Shown piece by piece: positions 36,351-45,378 of a stretch of DNA of 64,000 nt. This DNA is from an uncultured Opitutia bacterium (GTDB lineage Bacteria; Verrucomicrobiota; Verrucomicrobiia; Opitutales; Opitutaceae). The notes under the pieces were generated by a model. That model did no database searches and was not told the DNA's origin. It saw only the letters and a program-made list of their open reading frames with translations. Positions within the stretch are counted from its first letter, which is position 1; each line of letters starts with the position of its first letter. The position numbers were made by a program, and so were the translations under genes. The stretch lies in NCBI GenBank assembly GCA_903830425.1, contig CAIKTR010000112.1, positions 1 to 64,000 of the forward strand. Reading direction: 5' to 3'.

Positions 36351-38063
36351 ATGAAAACCTCCCCCCGCCAAATTTTCCTCCGTGCCGCCAGCGTGTGGCT
36401 CCTCACCCTGGGCCTGGCCGTCTTGGCCCAGACGCCGGCGCCCGAGCCGGCGGCGTCCCCCGCCCCGACCCCTGAAAAGTCCAGCCCGGTGGTGTCGCCG
36501 GCCGCGCCCGCGGCCGTCGCCCCGGCCGCCGCTCCCCTCGCTGCGCCCCTCGCTCCGCCCGCCCCGGCCGCCAAGCCGGCGGTGGACGAGGACTCGGAGG
36601 AAGCGGACGACGAGATCGTGGCGCCGGCCCTGGTCTCCGCGGCGCCCGCGGGCAAAAAACGCCCGCATGCCGGCGGCAATGAGATCGTCGCCGTGGGTCA
36701 TGACGCCGTGCTGGCCAAGGACCACAAGGCGAACGTGGTGGTCGCGATTTTTGGTGCCGCCACCAGCGAAGGCGAGGTCGCGGACGCGGTGGTTTCCGTG
36801 CTGGGCGGCACCCGGGTGACGGGGCCGGTGGGCGCCGCGGTGGTGACCGTGCTGGGCAACTCCCATGTCAACAGCAAGGTTGGCGACTCCGTGGTGACGG
36901 TGCTGGGCGACCTGGACCTCGGGCCGCAGGCCGAGGTGGCGGGCGACGTGGTGGTGATTGGGGGCCGCGTGACGCGCTCCCCGCAGGCGATCATCCACGG
37001 CCACCTCAACGAGATTTCCATGGGCGGGATTTTTTCCGACCTGGCGTGGCTGCGCAGCTGGTTTGTTAACTGCGCCCTGTACGGGCGGCTCCTCGCCTTC
37101 GGCCCGCACCTGATGTGGGCGTGGTGGATCGCGCTGGGCTTCCTGGCCGCCTACGTGGTGCTGGCGCTCCTGTTCGGCCGCGGCGTCGGCAAGTGCGTGG
37201 AAACGCTGGAGCAGCGCCCGGGCTATTCCATCCTGGCCGCGCTGCTGACGGTGCTGCTGGGGCCGGTGGTGATCATCCTCCTGATCCTCACGGGCGTGGG
37301 CATCGTGGCGGTGCCGTTCCTGGCTGCGGGCCTGTTTTTCGCCGGGTTCTTCGGCAAGGCCGTCATGCTGGCCTGGATCGGCCGGCGCGTCACCCGGCTG
37401 CTGGGCCTCGACCACCCGGCGCTGGCGGTGCTGGTGGGCGGCGTGATCGTGCTGGGCCTCTACACCGTGCCGATCCTCGGCCTCGTGCTCTACAAGCTCA
37501 TGGGCTGGATCGGCCTCGGCGTCGTGGTCTACACGCTGCTGCTCGGCATGAAGCGGGAAAAGCCCGCCGCGCCGCCGCTCGTCCCGCCCGCGCCCGGCGC
37601 GCCGGCGGCGGAAGCCGCGGCCGGCCAGCCGGCCCTGGTGGTTCCCGCCGGGGCGCTGCCGCCGCCGGTCGGCTCCCCCGCGGCCACGCTTCCCCTCGCC
37701 GGCTTCTGGATCCGCACGGCGGCGCTGCTGATCGACTGCATCCTCATCGGCCTGATCATGGCGCTGTTCCATGCGCACGGGAAGCTGGTGGTGCTGGCGC
37801 TGGCCGCCTACGGCGCGGCCATGTGGAAGCTGCGCGGCACCACCATCGGCGGCATCGTCTGCAGCCTGAAGGTGGTGCGGCTCGACGACCGGGAGATCGA
37901 CTGGTCCACCGCCATCGTGCGGGCGCTGGGGTGCCTGCTCTCCCTGGCGGTGCTCGGCTTCGGCTTCATCTGGGTGGCCTTCGACGACCAGAAGCAGTCG
38001 TGGCACGACAAGATCGCGGGCACGACCGTGGTGCGGCTGCCGAAGGGCGGGTCGCTGGTCTAG
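36351..38063 (+). CDS. Exported-N-terminus beta-helix protein with membrane segments and C-terminal RDD domain
   Basis: A 570-residue protein in several parts. First a signal peptide (LTLGLAVLAQTPAP), then an Ala/Pro linker (about 25-100). Next is a short beta-helix of bactofilin-like rungs with repeats of about 17 residues (DAVVSVLGGTRVTGPVG, AAVVTVLGNSHVNSKVG, DSVVTVLGDLDLGP, GDVVVIGGRVTRSP; about 110-215). Hydrophobic helices follow (about 250-400), then a Pro-rich linker, then an RDD domain (about 440-565; LAGFWIRTAALLIDCILIG, DREIDWSTAIVRALG, WHDKIAGTTVV). It is probably in the ECF operon (27 bp gap) and may be the main target or effector. RDD proteins are multi-pass and often linked to sodium tolerance or quality control; the function here is unknown. 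Confidence 0.75.
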   Translation: MKTSPRQIFLRAASVWLLTLGLAVLAQTPAPEPAASPAPTPEKSSPVVSPAAPAAVAPAAAPLAAPLAPPAPAAKPAVDEDSEEADDEIVAPALVSAAPAGKKRPHAGGNEIVAVGHDAVLAKDHKANVVVAIFGAATSEGEVADAVVSVLGGTRVTGPVGAAVVTVLGNSHVNSKVGDSVVTVLGDLDLGPQAEVAGDVVVIGGRVTRSPQAIIHGHLNEISMGGIFSDLAWLRSWFVNCALYGRLLAFGPHLMWAWWIALGFLAAYVVLALLFGRGVGKCVETLEQRPGYSILAALLTVLLGPVVIILLILTGVGIVAVPFLAAGLFFAGFFGKAVMLAWIGRRVTRLLGLDHPALAVLVGGVIVLGLYTVPILGLVLYKLMGWIGLGVVVYTLLLGMKREKPAAPPLVPPAPGAPAAEAAAGQPALVVPAGALPPPVGSPAATLPLAGFWIRTAALLIDCILIGLIMALFHAHGKLVVLALAAYGAAMWKLRGTTIGGIVCSLKVVRLDDREIDWSTAIVRALGCLLSLAVLGFGFIWVAFDDQKQSWHDKIAGTTVVRLPKGGSLV

Positions 38064-38087
38064 CCGCCGCCGCGCCGGCGGCCGGGG

Positions 38088-38123
38088 GGCGCGAGTGAAA
38101 TTGACTCGCGCCTTTTTCTTTTT
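38088..38123 (+). terminator. Rho-independent terminator after the ECF operon
   Basis: A perfect 9 bp stem, GGCGCGAGT at 38088-38096 and ACTCGCGCC at 38104-38112, closes a 7 nt loop (GAAATTG). It is followed by TTTTTCTTTTT at 38113-38123. It separates the ECF/RDD unit from purE. Confidence 0.9.
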
Positions 38124-38141
38124 CCTCATGGCGGCAATCTT

Positions 38142-38633
38142 ATGCCTCACGCCACACCGCGGGTCGGAATCATCATGGGCAGCACGTCGGACTGGGAGAC
38201 GATGCAGCACTGCACGCAGACGCTCGACCAGCTCGGCGTCCCGTACGAAAAGCGCGTGATCAGCGCCCACCGCACGCCGCAGCTGGCGTTCGAGTGGTGC
38301 GGCGGGGCGGAGGCCCGCGGGCTGCAGGTCATCATCGCCGCCGCCGGCGGCGCCGCGCACCTCGCCGGCGTGGCCGCGGCGCTCACCCCGCTCCCCGTGC
38401 TCGGCGTGCCGATGGAGTCGGCGTCGCTCAAGGGACTCGATTCGCTCCTCTCGATGGTGCAGATGCCGGGCGGCATCCCGGTCGCGACGTTTGCCATCGG
38501 CAAGCCCGGCGCGATCAACGCCGCGCTGTTTGCCGGCGCGATCCTCGCGCTCGGCGACCCGCGGACCAAGGCGGCGCTCGAGGCCTACCGCGCGGCGCAG
38601 ACGCAGAAGGTCGCCGCGGCCACGCTGCCGTGA
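38142..38633 (+). CDS. purE: 5-(carboxyamino)imidazole ribonucleotide mutase
   Basis: A 163-residue class I PurE, which converts N5-CAIR to 4-carboxy-AIR in de novo purine synthesis. Diagnostic parts are [15 protein letters not shown] at the N terminus (phosphate-binding GSxSDW loop), SAHRTPQ with the catalytic His, [38 protein letters not shown] and [20 protein letters not shown]. The length is typical. PurK is not adjacent. The gene follows the terminator by 18 bp, so its promoter must lie in a very short gap, and a CTTATGC motif overlaps the start codon. Cytoplasmic, octameric in the family. Confidence 0.96.
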   Translation: MPHATPRVGIIMGSTSDWETMQHCTQTLDQLGVPYEKRVISAHRTPQLAFEWCGGAEARGLQVIIAAAGGAAHLAGVAAALTPLPVLGVPMESASLKGLDSLLSMVQMPGGIPVATFAIGKPGAINAALFAGAILALGDPRTKAALEAYRAAQTQKVAAATLP

Positions 38634-38652
38634 CCCGCGTCGCCGGGGCGCG

Positions 38653-39147
38653 CTAGTTTTTCCGGGCCGCGGCCAGCGGGGCCGGCTGGTCGGGCACGCC
38701 GGTGTCCATGACGTACTTCCACGTGCCGTCGGGCTGGCGCTTCCAAATGGTCAGGAACCAGCCGGCATGCCGGCTCTCCTTGCCGCCGGCGCCGGGGCGG
38801 CGCGACTCGTAGCGCCCGTAGTTGTAGCCGAGGGTGCCGTCGTCGGACACGTCGGTGTACAGGGCGGACCAGGTCAGCGTCTCGCCCGGCTGATCCGGGC
38901 CGATCCGCGCGCGCACCGCCTCCGGTCCGCGATGTCGGCGCGGGTCGGTGTCGAGGAAGGCCACGTCGGGGGCCGCGAAGTGCTCGAACGCGGCCAGAAG
39001 GCCCTTGGCCTGGGCCAGCGCGCAGAAGGCCTCCTCCATCCGGGCCACCTCGAGCTTCAGTTTTTCCCGGTCCGGCGCGGCGGCCGAGAGGGCGGGGCCG
39101 GCGGCGAGCGCGGCCGCGAGGAGCAGGGACCGGGGGTGCAGGTTCAT
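38653..39147 (-). CDS. Exported SnoaL/DUF4440-like (NTF2-fold) protein
   Basis: A 164-residue protein with a signal peptide (RSLLLAAALAAGPALSAAA) and an NTF2-fold domain: EVARMEEAFCALAQAKGLLAAFEHFAAPDVAFLD, AVRARIG, LTWSALYTDVSDDGTLGYNYGRYESR and GWFLTIWKRQPDGTWKYVMDTG. Such small secreted DUF4440/SnoaL-like domains may bind small hydrophobic molecules; no catalytic residues can be assigned. Convergent with purE (19 bp gap). Confidence 0.8.
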   Translation of the reverse strand: MNLHPRSLLLAAALAAGPALSAAAPDREKLKLEVARMEEAFCALAQAKGLLAAFEHFAAPDVAFLDTDPRRHRGPEAVRARIGPDQPGETLTWSALYTDVSDDGTLGYNYGRYESRRPGAGGKESRHAGWFLTIWKRQPDGTWKYVMDTGVPDQPAPLAAARKN

Positions 39148-39217
39148 GTTGTCCGCCAGGTTGGCGCGGGCCTCCGCCCGAGGCGATCAATTCTGGGTCA
39201 GCCGGGCCGCCCCGGGG

Positions 39218-39745
39218 TCATTGGACGCGCTTGACGAACACCACGCGGTTGGCGGGCACGATGAACATCCGGTAGCCCCCGAAGCTGCGGGTGATGATGA
39301 CCTCGGGGTTCACCAGCTTGGGGGTGAAATAGTGGGTGTCCGGCATCCGCTGCTGCCAGATCTGGCCGTTATCGAGCACAAAGACGGCCCGGCCGGTGAA
39401 GCTCTCGATGACACCCTCGATCTTGGCGTGCAGTTCCTCCTCGGTGACCAGGCGCTTGGCGGGCGTGACCTGCTCGGCGCCGAAGGCCGCGGCGGACTTG
39501 TCGGTGGAGTGGACTACGGCCTCGGCCGGTTTGGCGGGGCGTGGAGGGGGGAGCGCCTGCCGGTGGCGGGCGAGGGCCCCATCCAGGAAGGAAAGCTCCT
39601 CCGGGGTGAGCTTGTTCAGTCCGGCGCGGGCGAACTCCTCCGGCGTGAGGGTCTCCGCCAGCGAATGGGGGGCGGGGCCGGATGCCGCCCGCAGGGGACA
39701 GGCCAGAAGCAGCAGGCTGGTCAGCAGGGCAAGGGTGGGGCGCAT
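39218..39745 (-). CDS. Exported protein of unknown function
   Basis: A 175-residue protein with a signal peptide (MRPTLALLTSLLLLACPLRA). A helical segment follows (ETLTPEEFARAGLNKLTPEELSFLDGALARH), then a beta domain with EGVIESFTGRAVFVLDNGQIWQQRMPDT and VIITRSFGGYRMFIVPANRVVFVKRV. The 'FVLDNGQIW' plus 'GYRMFI' pattern recurs in small secreted proteins of unknown role that resemble SH3-like domains. This is one of few genes here with a Shine-Dalgarno-like AAGGAG 12 nt before the start. Same strand as the SnoaL-like gene. Confidence 0.7.
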   Translation of the reverse strand: MRPTLALLTSLLLLACPLRAASGPAPHSLAETLTPEEFARAGLNKLTPEELSFLDGALARHRQALPPPRPAKPAEAVVHSTDKSAAAFGAEQVTPAKRLVTEEELHAKIEGVIESFTGRAVFVLDNGQIWQQRMPDTHYFTPKLVNPEVIITRSFGGYRMFIVPANRVVFVKRVQ

Positions 39746-39792
39746 GATCCGGGGCGGCTCCTTTCAGGACCTTATGCCCCGAGGGGGCAAGC

Positions 39793-39835
39793 GCAGCCTT
39801 TCAACAGGTATGGGCACAAAGGCTGCAAACCAGCC
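39793..39835 (+). promoter_or_regulatory. Alternative hairpins upstream of the second TonB receptor
   Basis: A 9 bp stem, GCAGCCTTT at 39793-39801 with AAAGGCTGC at 39818-39826, overlaps a second possible stem, GGCTG at 39821-39825 with CAGCC at 39831-39835. The two cannot form together. The region lies about 180-220 bp before the receptor start, in a gap that is clearly less GC-rich than the coding sequence. Whether it is transcribed is not known. A further small palindrome, ACGTT-CGT-AACGT, is at 39895-39907. Confidence 0.35.
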
Positions 39836-40009
39836 TCTCGACGGTGTCCCATCTGCCTGCAGGCGCTCACTTCTTGTCGTAAGACCGGCTAATGACGTTC
39901 GTAACGTAGATGTTGCACTTCATGGCCATCCAAGCCAACACAGCGCTAAGTTCAACTTAGCTACCAAGCCGGTTAACTTGCAACACACACAACACAAACT
40001 GATAAAACT

Positions 40010-42817
40010 ATGACTACAAGCAACTTCCGTTCGCGGACGTTTCTGGACTCGCTGACGCTATTGGCAGCGGGTCTGTTCGCAGTTTCTGGCGCATTCGCCC
40101 AGAATACCGCTGCGCCTGCTACTACCACGCAGGCGAAGGATAAGGCGATCATGATGGAAAAGTTCGACGTTACGGGCTCCTACCTGCCTGTGGCGGCCAA
40201 TGCGGTGGCGATCCCGGTGATCACCGTGGACAGCAAGACCATTGAGAACTCGGGCAACAACACCAGCGTGCTCGAGATCCTGCGCAAGACGGTGCCGCAG
40301 TTCAGCGGCAACGGCAACTTGGGCAGTTCGAACGCCAACGTCAGCAGCGGTTCCACCAACGGTGGCTCGATGCTCGCGCTGCGCAACACCACGACCCTGG
40401 TCCTGATCAACGGCCGCCGCGTGGCCTATTCCCCCGTGAGTTCCTCCGGCGGCTACCAGTTTGTCGACGTCAACATGATCCCGGTGGCCGCGATTGAGCG
40501 CATCGAGGTCCTGGCCGACGGCGCCTCCGCCATCTACGGCTCCGACGCCGTGGCCGGGGTGGTGAACATCATCCTGAAGTCCGACTTCCAGGGCTTTGAG
40601 ATTGGCGCCCGTTACGGCTACGCGACCGGCCAGGGCCACCAGGCGGTGCGCTCGGGTTACATCGTGGGCGGCGTCAGCAACGGCAAGACCAGCATCACGA
40701 TTTCCGCTGAATGGACGAAGGAAGACCCGATCATGGCCTACGAGCGGCCCTACTCGGCGGTCACCTACGGCACACCGACCTTTGCCGGTTCGGTCAACAT
40801 CGGCGGCAGCTTCTACTACCTGAACCCGACCACCAACACGCCGACCGTGGCTCCCGGCGGCACCAGCACCGCTGGCCTGATCAGCGCCGGCACCTACTCC
40901 GGTCCCCGCACCCAGGGTGCGCAGATGGAGCTCTTCAACCTCTCGCGGTACGTGACGCAGACGATCCAGAATGAGCGCCAGAGCTTCGCGACGTCGTTTG
41001 AGCACCACGTCAGCGACCAGCTGCGCTTCTTCGGCGACCTGCTGTACGTCAGCACGCAGACCGCCTCGCAGATCAACGGCCAGCCGATCAACACCACGCA
41101 GGCGATGCTGGACATCTACTACACCCTGACGGGCGGGACCGCAGGTTCCGACAACGGGAAGGTTCCGGCCGGGCAGTTCGGCAATCCCTTCAACACGGAT
41201 GTCACCGGCCGCAACCGTCTGGTGAACAATCCCCGTCAGTACCTCGACGACACCACCTCCATCCGGGGCGTCTTCGGTGCGGGCGGCGCGATCGGCGGCT
41301 CTGACTGGACCTGGGAAGCGGCGACGGACTACAACCGCGCCAACCAGCAGTACAAGAACCCGGGCGTCATCAACCAGCCCAACCTGAGCGCCGCGGTGCT
41401 CGCGGGCGACTTCAACTTCTTCTCGCGCACGCCGATCACGGCCGCGCACCTTGCCGCCGACCAGATTGTCGGCACCGCGACGGGTGGTTTCATCAGCCAG
41501 ATGACCAACTACGACGTCAAGGTCCGGGGCAAGCTGTTCGACCTGCCCGCCGGCTCGCTCGACGTCGCCGCCGGCGCCGAGATCCGCAAGGAGAACCTCT
41601 CCGCCACGGCCGACCCGCTCAGCCAGATCAACCCGGTCACGGGGGCCCTCGGCTGGAGCGGTGCGACCACGCTCTATCCGTTCGACTCCAACCGCAAGGT
41701 GACCTCGCTGTTCGCCGAAGTCCGCATTCCGGTGGCCAAGGACGCCCCGGGCGCGCACCTCCTCGAACTGTCCGGCGCCGTCCGCCGCGAGAGCTACAGC
41801 GACACGACCGACCCGACCGTGCCGAAGGTGACGATCCGCTACCTGCCGGTAAACGACGAGTTCGCCATCCGCGGCACGTACTCGAAGTCCTTCACGGCGC
41901 CCGCGCTGTTCAACCTGTTCGGCCCGTCCAGCATCGGCTACACGGACCCCTTCACCCTCAATACATTTGGGGGCGGCACGGTGGCCGACCTGCAGACCAA
42001 CTCGATGAGCGGCTCGAACCCGGACCTGAAGCCCTCCAACTCCAAGAACTACACCCTCGGGGTCGTTTACTCCCCGAAGGCGCTCAAGGGCTTCTCGGTG
42101 TCGCTCGACTACTGGAACATCAAGCAGACGGACCTCGTCTCGTCGATCGGCACCACCACCATCCTCCAGGATGTGGAGACCCTCGGCACGGCGTCGACCT
42201 ACCTCAACAAGGTGCACTTCTACAGCTTCACGGGTGCGCATCCGACGGCCAAGGGGCAGATCAGCTCCTATGCCCCGGATGACATCTACGTCATCGACAG
42301 CCTGGTGAACATCGCCGGGGTCAAGCTCTCCGGCTTCGACGCCAAGCTGGCCTACACCTACACCGCCGACAGCGTCGGTCGCTTCGACTTCAGCTCGAAC
42401 ATCGGCATCTACTCGAAGTATGAGGTCACCTCGCTCCCGGGCACCGCGCCCGAGGACGACACCGGCCTCGCGAGCTTTGCCAACGGCACCCTGCCGCGCT
42501 GGTCGAGCTACAGCACGGTCGAGTACACCCGCGGGGCTTGCGTCGGCTTCCTCGGCTGGCGCCACATCCCGTCCGTGAAGAACATCGTCACGGATGAGGC
42601 GCTCGCGGCGTTCGACAGCTTCGACGTCTCGGCCTCCTACGTCTTCGGCTCCGGCGTCAAGTTCCTGTCCGGCTCGAAGATCACGCTCGGCGTCACGAAC
42701 GTGCTGAACAAGTTCGGCCCGCTCGCCCCCGACATCTTCACCGATTCCGGGGTCGACACCGAGACCTACGGCGCGATGGGCCGCTTCGTCTACGTCGACT
42801 ACAAGATCAAGTTCTAA
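40010..42817 (+). CDS. TonB-dependent outer-membrane receptor
   Basis: A 935-residue receptor with a signal peptide (SLTLLAAGLFAVSGAFAQ) and an exposed segment with MEKFDVTGSYLPV. The plug (about residues 55-200) has NNTSVLEILRKTVPQFSG, LALRNTTTLVLINGRRVAY, IERIEVLADGASAIYGSDAV and AGVVNIILKSDFQG; the rest is barrel, ending in MGRFVYVDYKIKF. The ligand is unknown. It stands alone, with a 264 bp AT-richer upstream region and a strong terminator at 42854-42885. Codon choice (many GGC/AAC/AAG and some U-ending codons) suggests high expression. Its leader resembles that of the receptor at 45379. Confidence 0.95.
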   Translation: MTTSNFRSRTFLDSLTLLAAGLFAVSGAFAQNTAAPATTTQAKDKAIMMEKFDVTGSYLPVAANAVAIPVITVDSKTIENSGNNTSVLEILRKTVPQFSGNGNLGSSNANVSSGSTNGGSMLALRNTTTLVLINGRRVAYSPVSSSGGYQFVDVNMIPVAAIERIEVLADGASAIYGSDAVAGVVNIILKSDFQGFEIGARYGYATGQGHQAVRSGYIVGGVSNGKTSITISAEWTKEDPIMAYERPYSAVTYGTPTFAGSVNIGGSFYYLNPTTNTPTVAPGGTSTAGLISAGTYSGPRTQGAQMELFNLSRYVTQTIQNERQSFATSFEHHVSDQLRFFGDLLYVSTQTASQINGQPINTTQAMLDIYYTLTGGTAGSDNGKVPAGQFGNPFNTDVTGRNRLVNNPRQYLDDTTSIRGVFGAGGAIGGSDWTWEAATDYNRANQQYKNPGVINQPNLSAAVLAGDFNFFSRTPITAAHLAADQIVGTATGGFISQMTNYDVKVRGKLFDLPAGSLDVAAGAEIRKENLSATADPLSQINPVTGALGWSGATTLYPFDSNRKVTSLFAEVRIPVAKDAPGAHLLELSGAVRRESYSDTTDPTVPKVTIRYLPVNDEFAIRGTYSKSFTAPALFNLFGPSSIGYTDPFTLNTFGGGTVADLQTNSMSGSNPDLKPSNSKNYTLGVVYSPKALKGFSVSLDYWNIKQTDLVSSIGTTTILQDVETLGTASTYLNKVHFYSFTGAHPTAKGQISSYAPDDIYVIDSLVNIAGVKLSGFDAKLAYTYTADSVGRFDFSSNIGIYSKYEVTSLPGTAPEDDTGLASFANGTLPRWSSYSTVEYTRGACVGFLGWRHIPSVKNIVTDEALAAFDSFDVSASYVFGSGVKFLSGSKITLGVTNVLNKFGPLAPDIFTDSGVDTETYGAMGRFVYVDYKIKF

Positions 42818-42853
42818 GGTCCGCCTGATCCCAGGCTCGACCGTTCCTCTCAA

Positions 42854-42885
42854 GGCGGCCCGCATGTGCGGGCCGCCTTTTTTTT
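42854..42885 (+). terminator. Rho-independent terminator after the second TonB receptor
   Basis: An 11 bp perfect stem, GGCGGCCCGCA at 42854-42864 with TGCGGGCCGCC at 42867-42877, is followed by eight T residues (42878-42885). The stretch from here to the peptidase stop at 43114 (about 230 bp) holds no gene I can support; it is GC-rich with a CCGCCCCG/CGGGGCGG inverted repeat near 43060-43082 but no T-run. Confidence 0.92.
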
Positions 42886-43113
42886 GGCCGGTCCGCGGGC
42901 TCCGTCCACCCATGGCCCGTGCTCCGGCGGCGGGCCCGATGAACCCCGTCGCGTGGGCCGGACTTCCGGCCGGCGGCGTAGGGCCTGCTGGGACAGGGGA
43001 GGCGGCGCGACGGTGGGCGCGCGGCAACCCCGGCTCGCGGCGGCGCGGCCGCACCCCGCCCCGCCGCCGGGGTCGGGGCGGATCGGCCGGCCCAGGAGGA
43101 GGGAGGGGGAGGA

Positions 43114-45204
43114 TTACTTCCCCTTGCCGGCGTCCGGCACGACCACGGGGGTGCCCAGCTTCACGCGGCCTGCCGGCACGTTCATGTTCCGGGAGAGGAA
43201 GTCCTCCACGCGGCGGTAGAAATCGAGCTTGTTCTCGAGTTTGCGGAAGCCGTGCCCCTCGTTTTCCTCGATCAACGCCTCGTAGGTCTTGCCGGCCTGC
43301 TTGAGGCGCGCCTCGAGGACCTGCCACTGGTCGAACCGGACGCGCGGGTCGTTCTTGCCGTAGGCGGCAAAGAGGGGGACCCGGATGTTGGCGATATGGG
43401 CGATCGGATTGACGGAGCGGAGGAGGTCGGCGTCCCGCAGGGGGTGCAGCTCGCGGATTTCCTGGCCCTCGCGGATGACCCGGGGCGGGGCGAAGCTGCG
43501 CGGGGCCCCGCGCGCCTCCAGGTCGGCCACGCCGACGTAGTCGACGCCGCAGCAGTAGAGGTCGGGGGTGAGCGTGAGCCCGGCCAGCACGGCGTAGCCG
43601 CCGTAGCTCGCGCCGAAGATCCCCACGCGGGCCGGATCCGCCAGGCCCTGGTCGATGCACCATTTCACGCCGTCGGTGAGGTCGTCCTGCATCTTGCGGC
43701 CCCATTGACGGTAGCCGCCCAGCTGGAACTGGAGCCCGTAGCCACCGCTGCCGCGGTAGTTGACCTGGAGGACCGCGTAGCCGCGGTTGGCGAGGTATTG
43801 AATCTGGTCGCTGTAGCCCCAGGTGTCGCGCGGGCCAAACGGACCGCCGTGCGGCACGAGGATCATCGGCAGGTTTTTCGCCTCCCGGCCGGCGGGCACC
43901 GTCAGATAGCCCGCCACCTCGAGGCCGTCCCGCGCCCGGAACCGGATGGGCCGCATCGGGGCCATTTTCTCGGGGTTGATGTTGCTGCGGGCGCGGCCGA
44001 TCTGGCTGAGCTCCTGCTTGGTGGCGTTGTAGAGGTAGAACGTGCCGGGGTCCCGGTCGCTGGCGGCCCGGACGACGTAGAGGCTGCCGTCGCTCGTGGC
44101 GCTGACGAGCGAGTTGCGGGTGCCGGGCAGGGCGCCGTTGAGGTCGCGCATCAGCTGGGCCATCTCCGGATCGAGCCATTGGACCTCGGGGTAGTCGTCA
44201 TCGTAGCCGATGCCGGCGAGCTCGCCCTTGGCGTTGAAGATCAGGCCGTCGACGGCGGCGCGGGAGGAAAGCCCGCCGCGGCGGTAATTGGCGAGCCGGT
44301 CCCCGGGCTCGACCCGGGGGTGGGTGAAGATCACCGGGCCCCAGGCTCCGGTCTCGGGGTCGAGCGTGCGCAGGGCGGACTTGTCGTGCTCGAGGAAGGA
44401 TTTGACGTAAAGGGTGCGGCCGTCCTTGGCGAAGACGCTGGGCCGCCAGTGCGGCTCGATCGGGGCGGCCTCCTCAATGAACAGGGACGTCTCCTTGCTG
44501 AACTCCCCGATCGTGCGCCACTCGGTCTTGGCGTCCGGGCGGTATTTGACGCGGATGGGCTCCTCAAAGTCGGTGCAGATGGCGACCCGGATGACCCCGG
44601 CGGCGTCGGCGATCCAGGCCCGGGCGTTGATGTAATTGCGCTCCTCGACGTTTTCCTTGCCGGTGCGGATGTTGACCTTGATGACATCGCCCAGAAACGA
44701 GCTGCCGCGGATGCGGTTCATCAGGATGTGGTCGGGATCCTTCGGCAGCAGGCTGATGAGCGACTTGGGCAGGTCGCGCTCGCTGGCGGGGGCATCGCCC
44801 TGGCCGGCGCCATCGGCGGTGGCCTCGACGCGCTCGAGCTTGTTAATGACGAGGAGATTCCCCCCATCCGGGTCGCAGGCGAACATGCCGTACTGCTCGC
44901 GGCCGCCGAACTGCTGGGCAAAGAGCAGGCGGTCCTTTTTCGCCCAGACAAATGCCACGACGCTTTCCTCCTTCATGTTGGTGAGCCAGCGGATCTTCTT
45001 CGTCTCGCGGTCGAGGATCGCCAGGTTCATCCGCTGGTTGCGGGGGGCCAGCCAGGTCAGGTAGCGGCCGGTGGGCGAGATGCCCACGGACTGGATGTCA
45101 GGGTCGGAAAAGATCGTCTCGAGGGGAATCAGGGCCGGTGTTTCGGCCCGCACCGTGGTGCCCAAAGCCACCACAAGCAGGAGGTTAAGGAGGAGGGTCT
45201 TCAT
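43114..45204 (-). CDS. S9 family (prolyl oligopeptidase-type) serine peptidase, secreted
   Basis: A 696-residue peptidase from the ATG at 45204. The signal peptide is MKTLLLNLLLVVALGTTVRA. A seven-bladed propeller-type N-terminal domain (about 25-400; SVGISPTGRYLTWLAPRNQR) precedes a catalytic alpha/beta hydrolase domain (about 420-680). The triad is S533 in GASYGGYA, D619 in GKNDPRV and H651 in ENEGHGF; LVPHGGPFGPRDTWG is the oxyanion region. It is of the acylaminoacyl-peptidase/S9C type, probably periplasmic, trimming short peptides. It is divergent from the TonB receptor at 45379 across 174 bp. A close paralogue lies downstream of that receptor at 48501. Confidence 0.93.
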   Translation of the reverse strand: MKTLLLNLLLVVALGTTVRAETPALIPLETIFSDPDIQSVGISPTGRYLTWLAPRNQRMNLAILDRETKKIRWLTNMKEESVVAFVWAKKDRLLFAQQFGGREQYGMFACDPDGGNLLVINKLERVEATADGAGQGDAPASERDLPKSLISLLPKDPDHILMNRIRGSSFLGDVIKVNIRTGKENVEERNYINARAWIADAAGVIRVAICTDFEEPIRVKYRPDAKTEWRTIGEFSKETSLFIEEAAPIEPHWRPSVFAKDGRTLYVKSFLEHDKSALRTLDPETGAWGPVIFTHPRVEPGDRLANYRRGGLSSRAAVDGLIFNAKGELAGIGYDDDYPEVQWLDPEMAQLMRDLNGALPGTRNSLVSATSDGSLYVVRAASDRDPGTFYLYNATKQELSQIGRARSNINPEKMAPMRPIRFRARDGLEVAGYLTVPAGREAKNLPMILVPHGGPFGPRDTWGYSDQIQYLANRGYAVLQVNYRGSGGYGLQFQLGGYRQWGRKMQDDLTDGVKWCIDQGLADPARVGIFGASYGGYAVLAGLTLTPDLYCCGVDYVGVADLEARGAPRSFAPPRVIREGQEIRELHPLRDADLLRSVNPIAHIANIRVPLFAAYGKNDPRVRFDQWQVLEARLKQAGKTYEALIEENEGHGFRKLENKLDFYRRVEDFLSRNMNVPAGRVKLGTPVVVPDAGKGK

Positions 45205-45378
45205 GATTTGATTGAGAGGCAGACAGGGGTTTTCCCGGATCGAGTCAATGCCCGGACATGCTGTCACAGAAATAATGGGTTGCAAACCTCGCGGCGCCTC
45301 CGCTGTGATTGAAAGCGACACAACCATCAACTGGGTGCGGATTACGTTCTCCAGTACCAACACAACCAAACTGACACT

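Noticed and set aside
36351-38063. Calling the RDD protein a true bactofilin
   Set aside because: Only a short rung region is bactofilin-like; it is preceded by a signal peptide and followed by membrane helices, unlike cytoplasmic bactofilins.
43060-43082. CCGCCCCG/CGGGGCGG inverted repeat as a terminator for the S9 peptidase
   Set aside because: No T-run follows on the minus strand, so an intrinsic terminator cannot be claimed.
40058-44179. A 1373-codon minus-strand frame opposite a TonB receptor
   Set aside because: It runs antisense to a well-defined receptor and into the peptidase gene out of frame; Arg/Gly/Val-rich with no recognisable domain.
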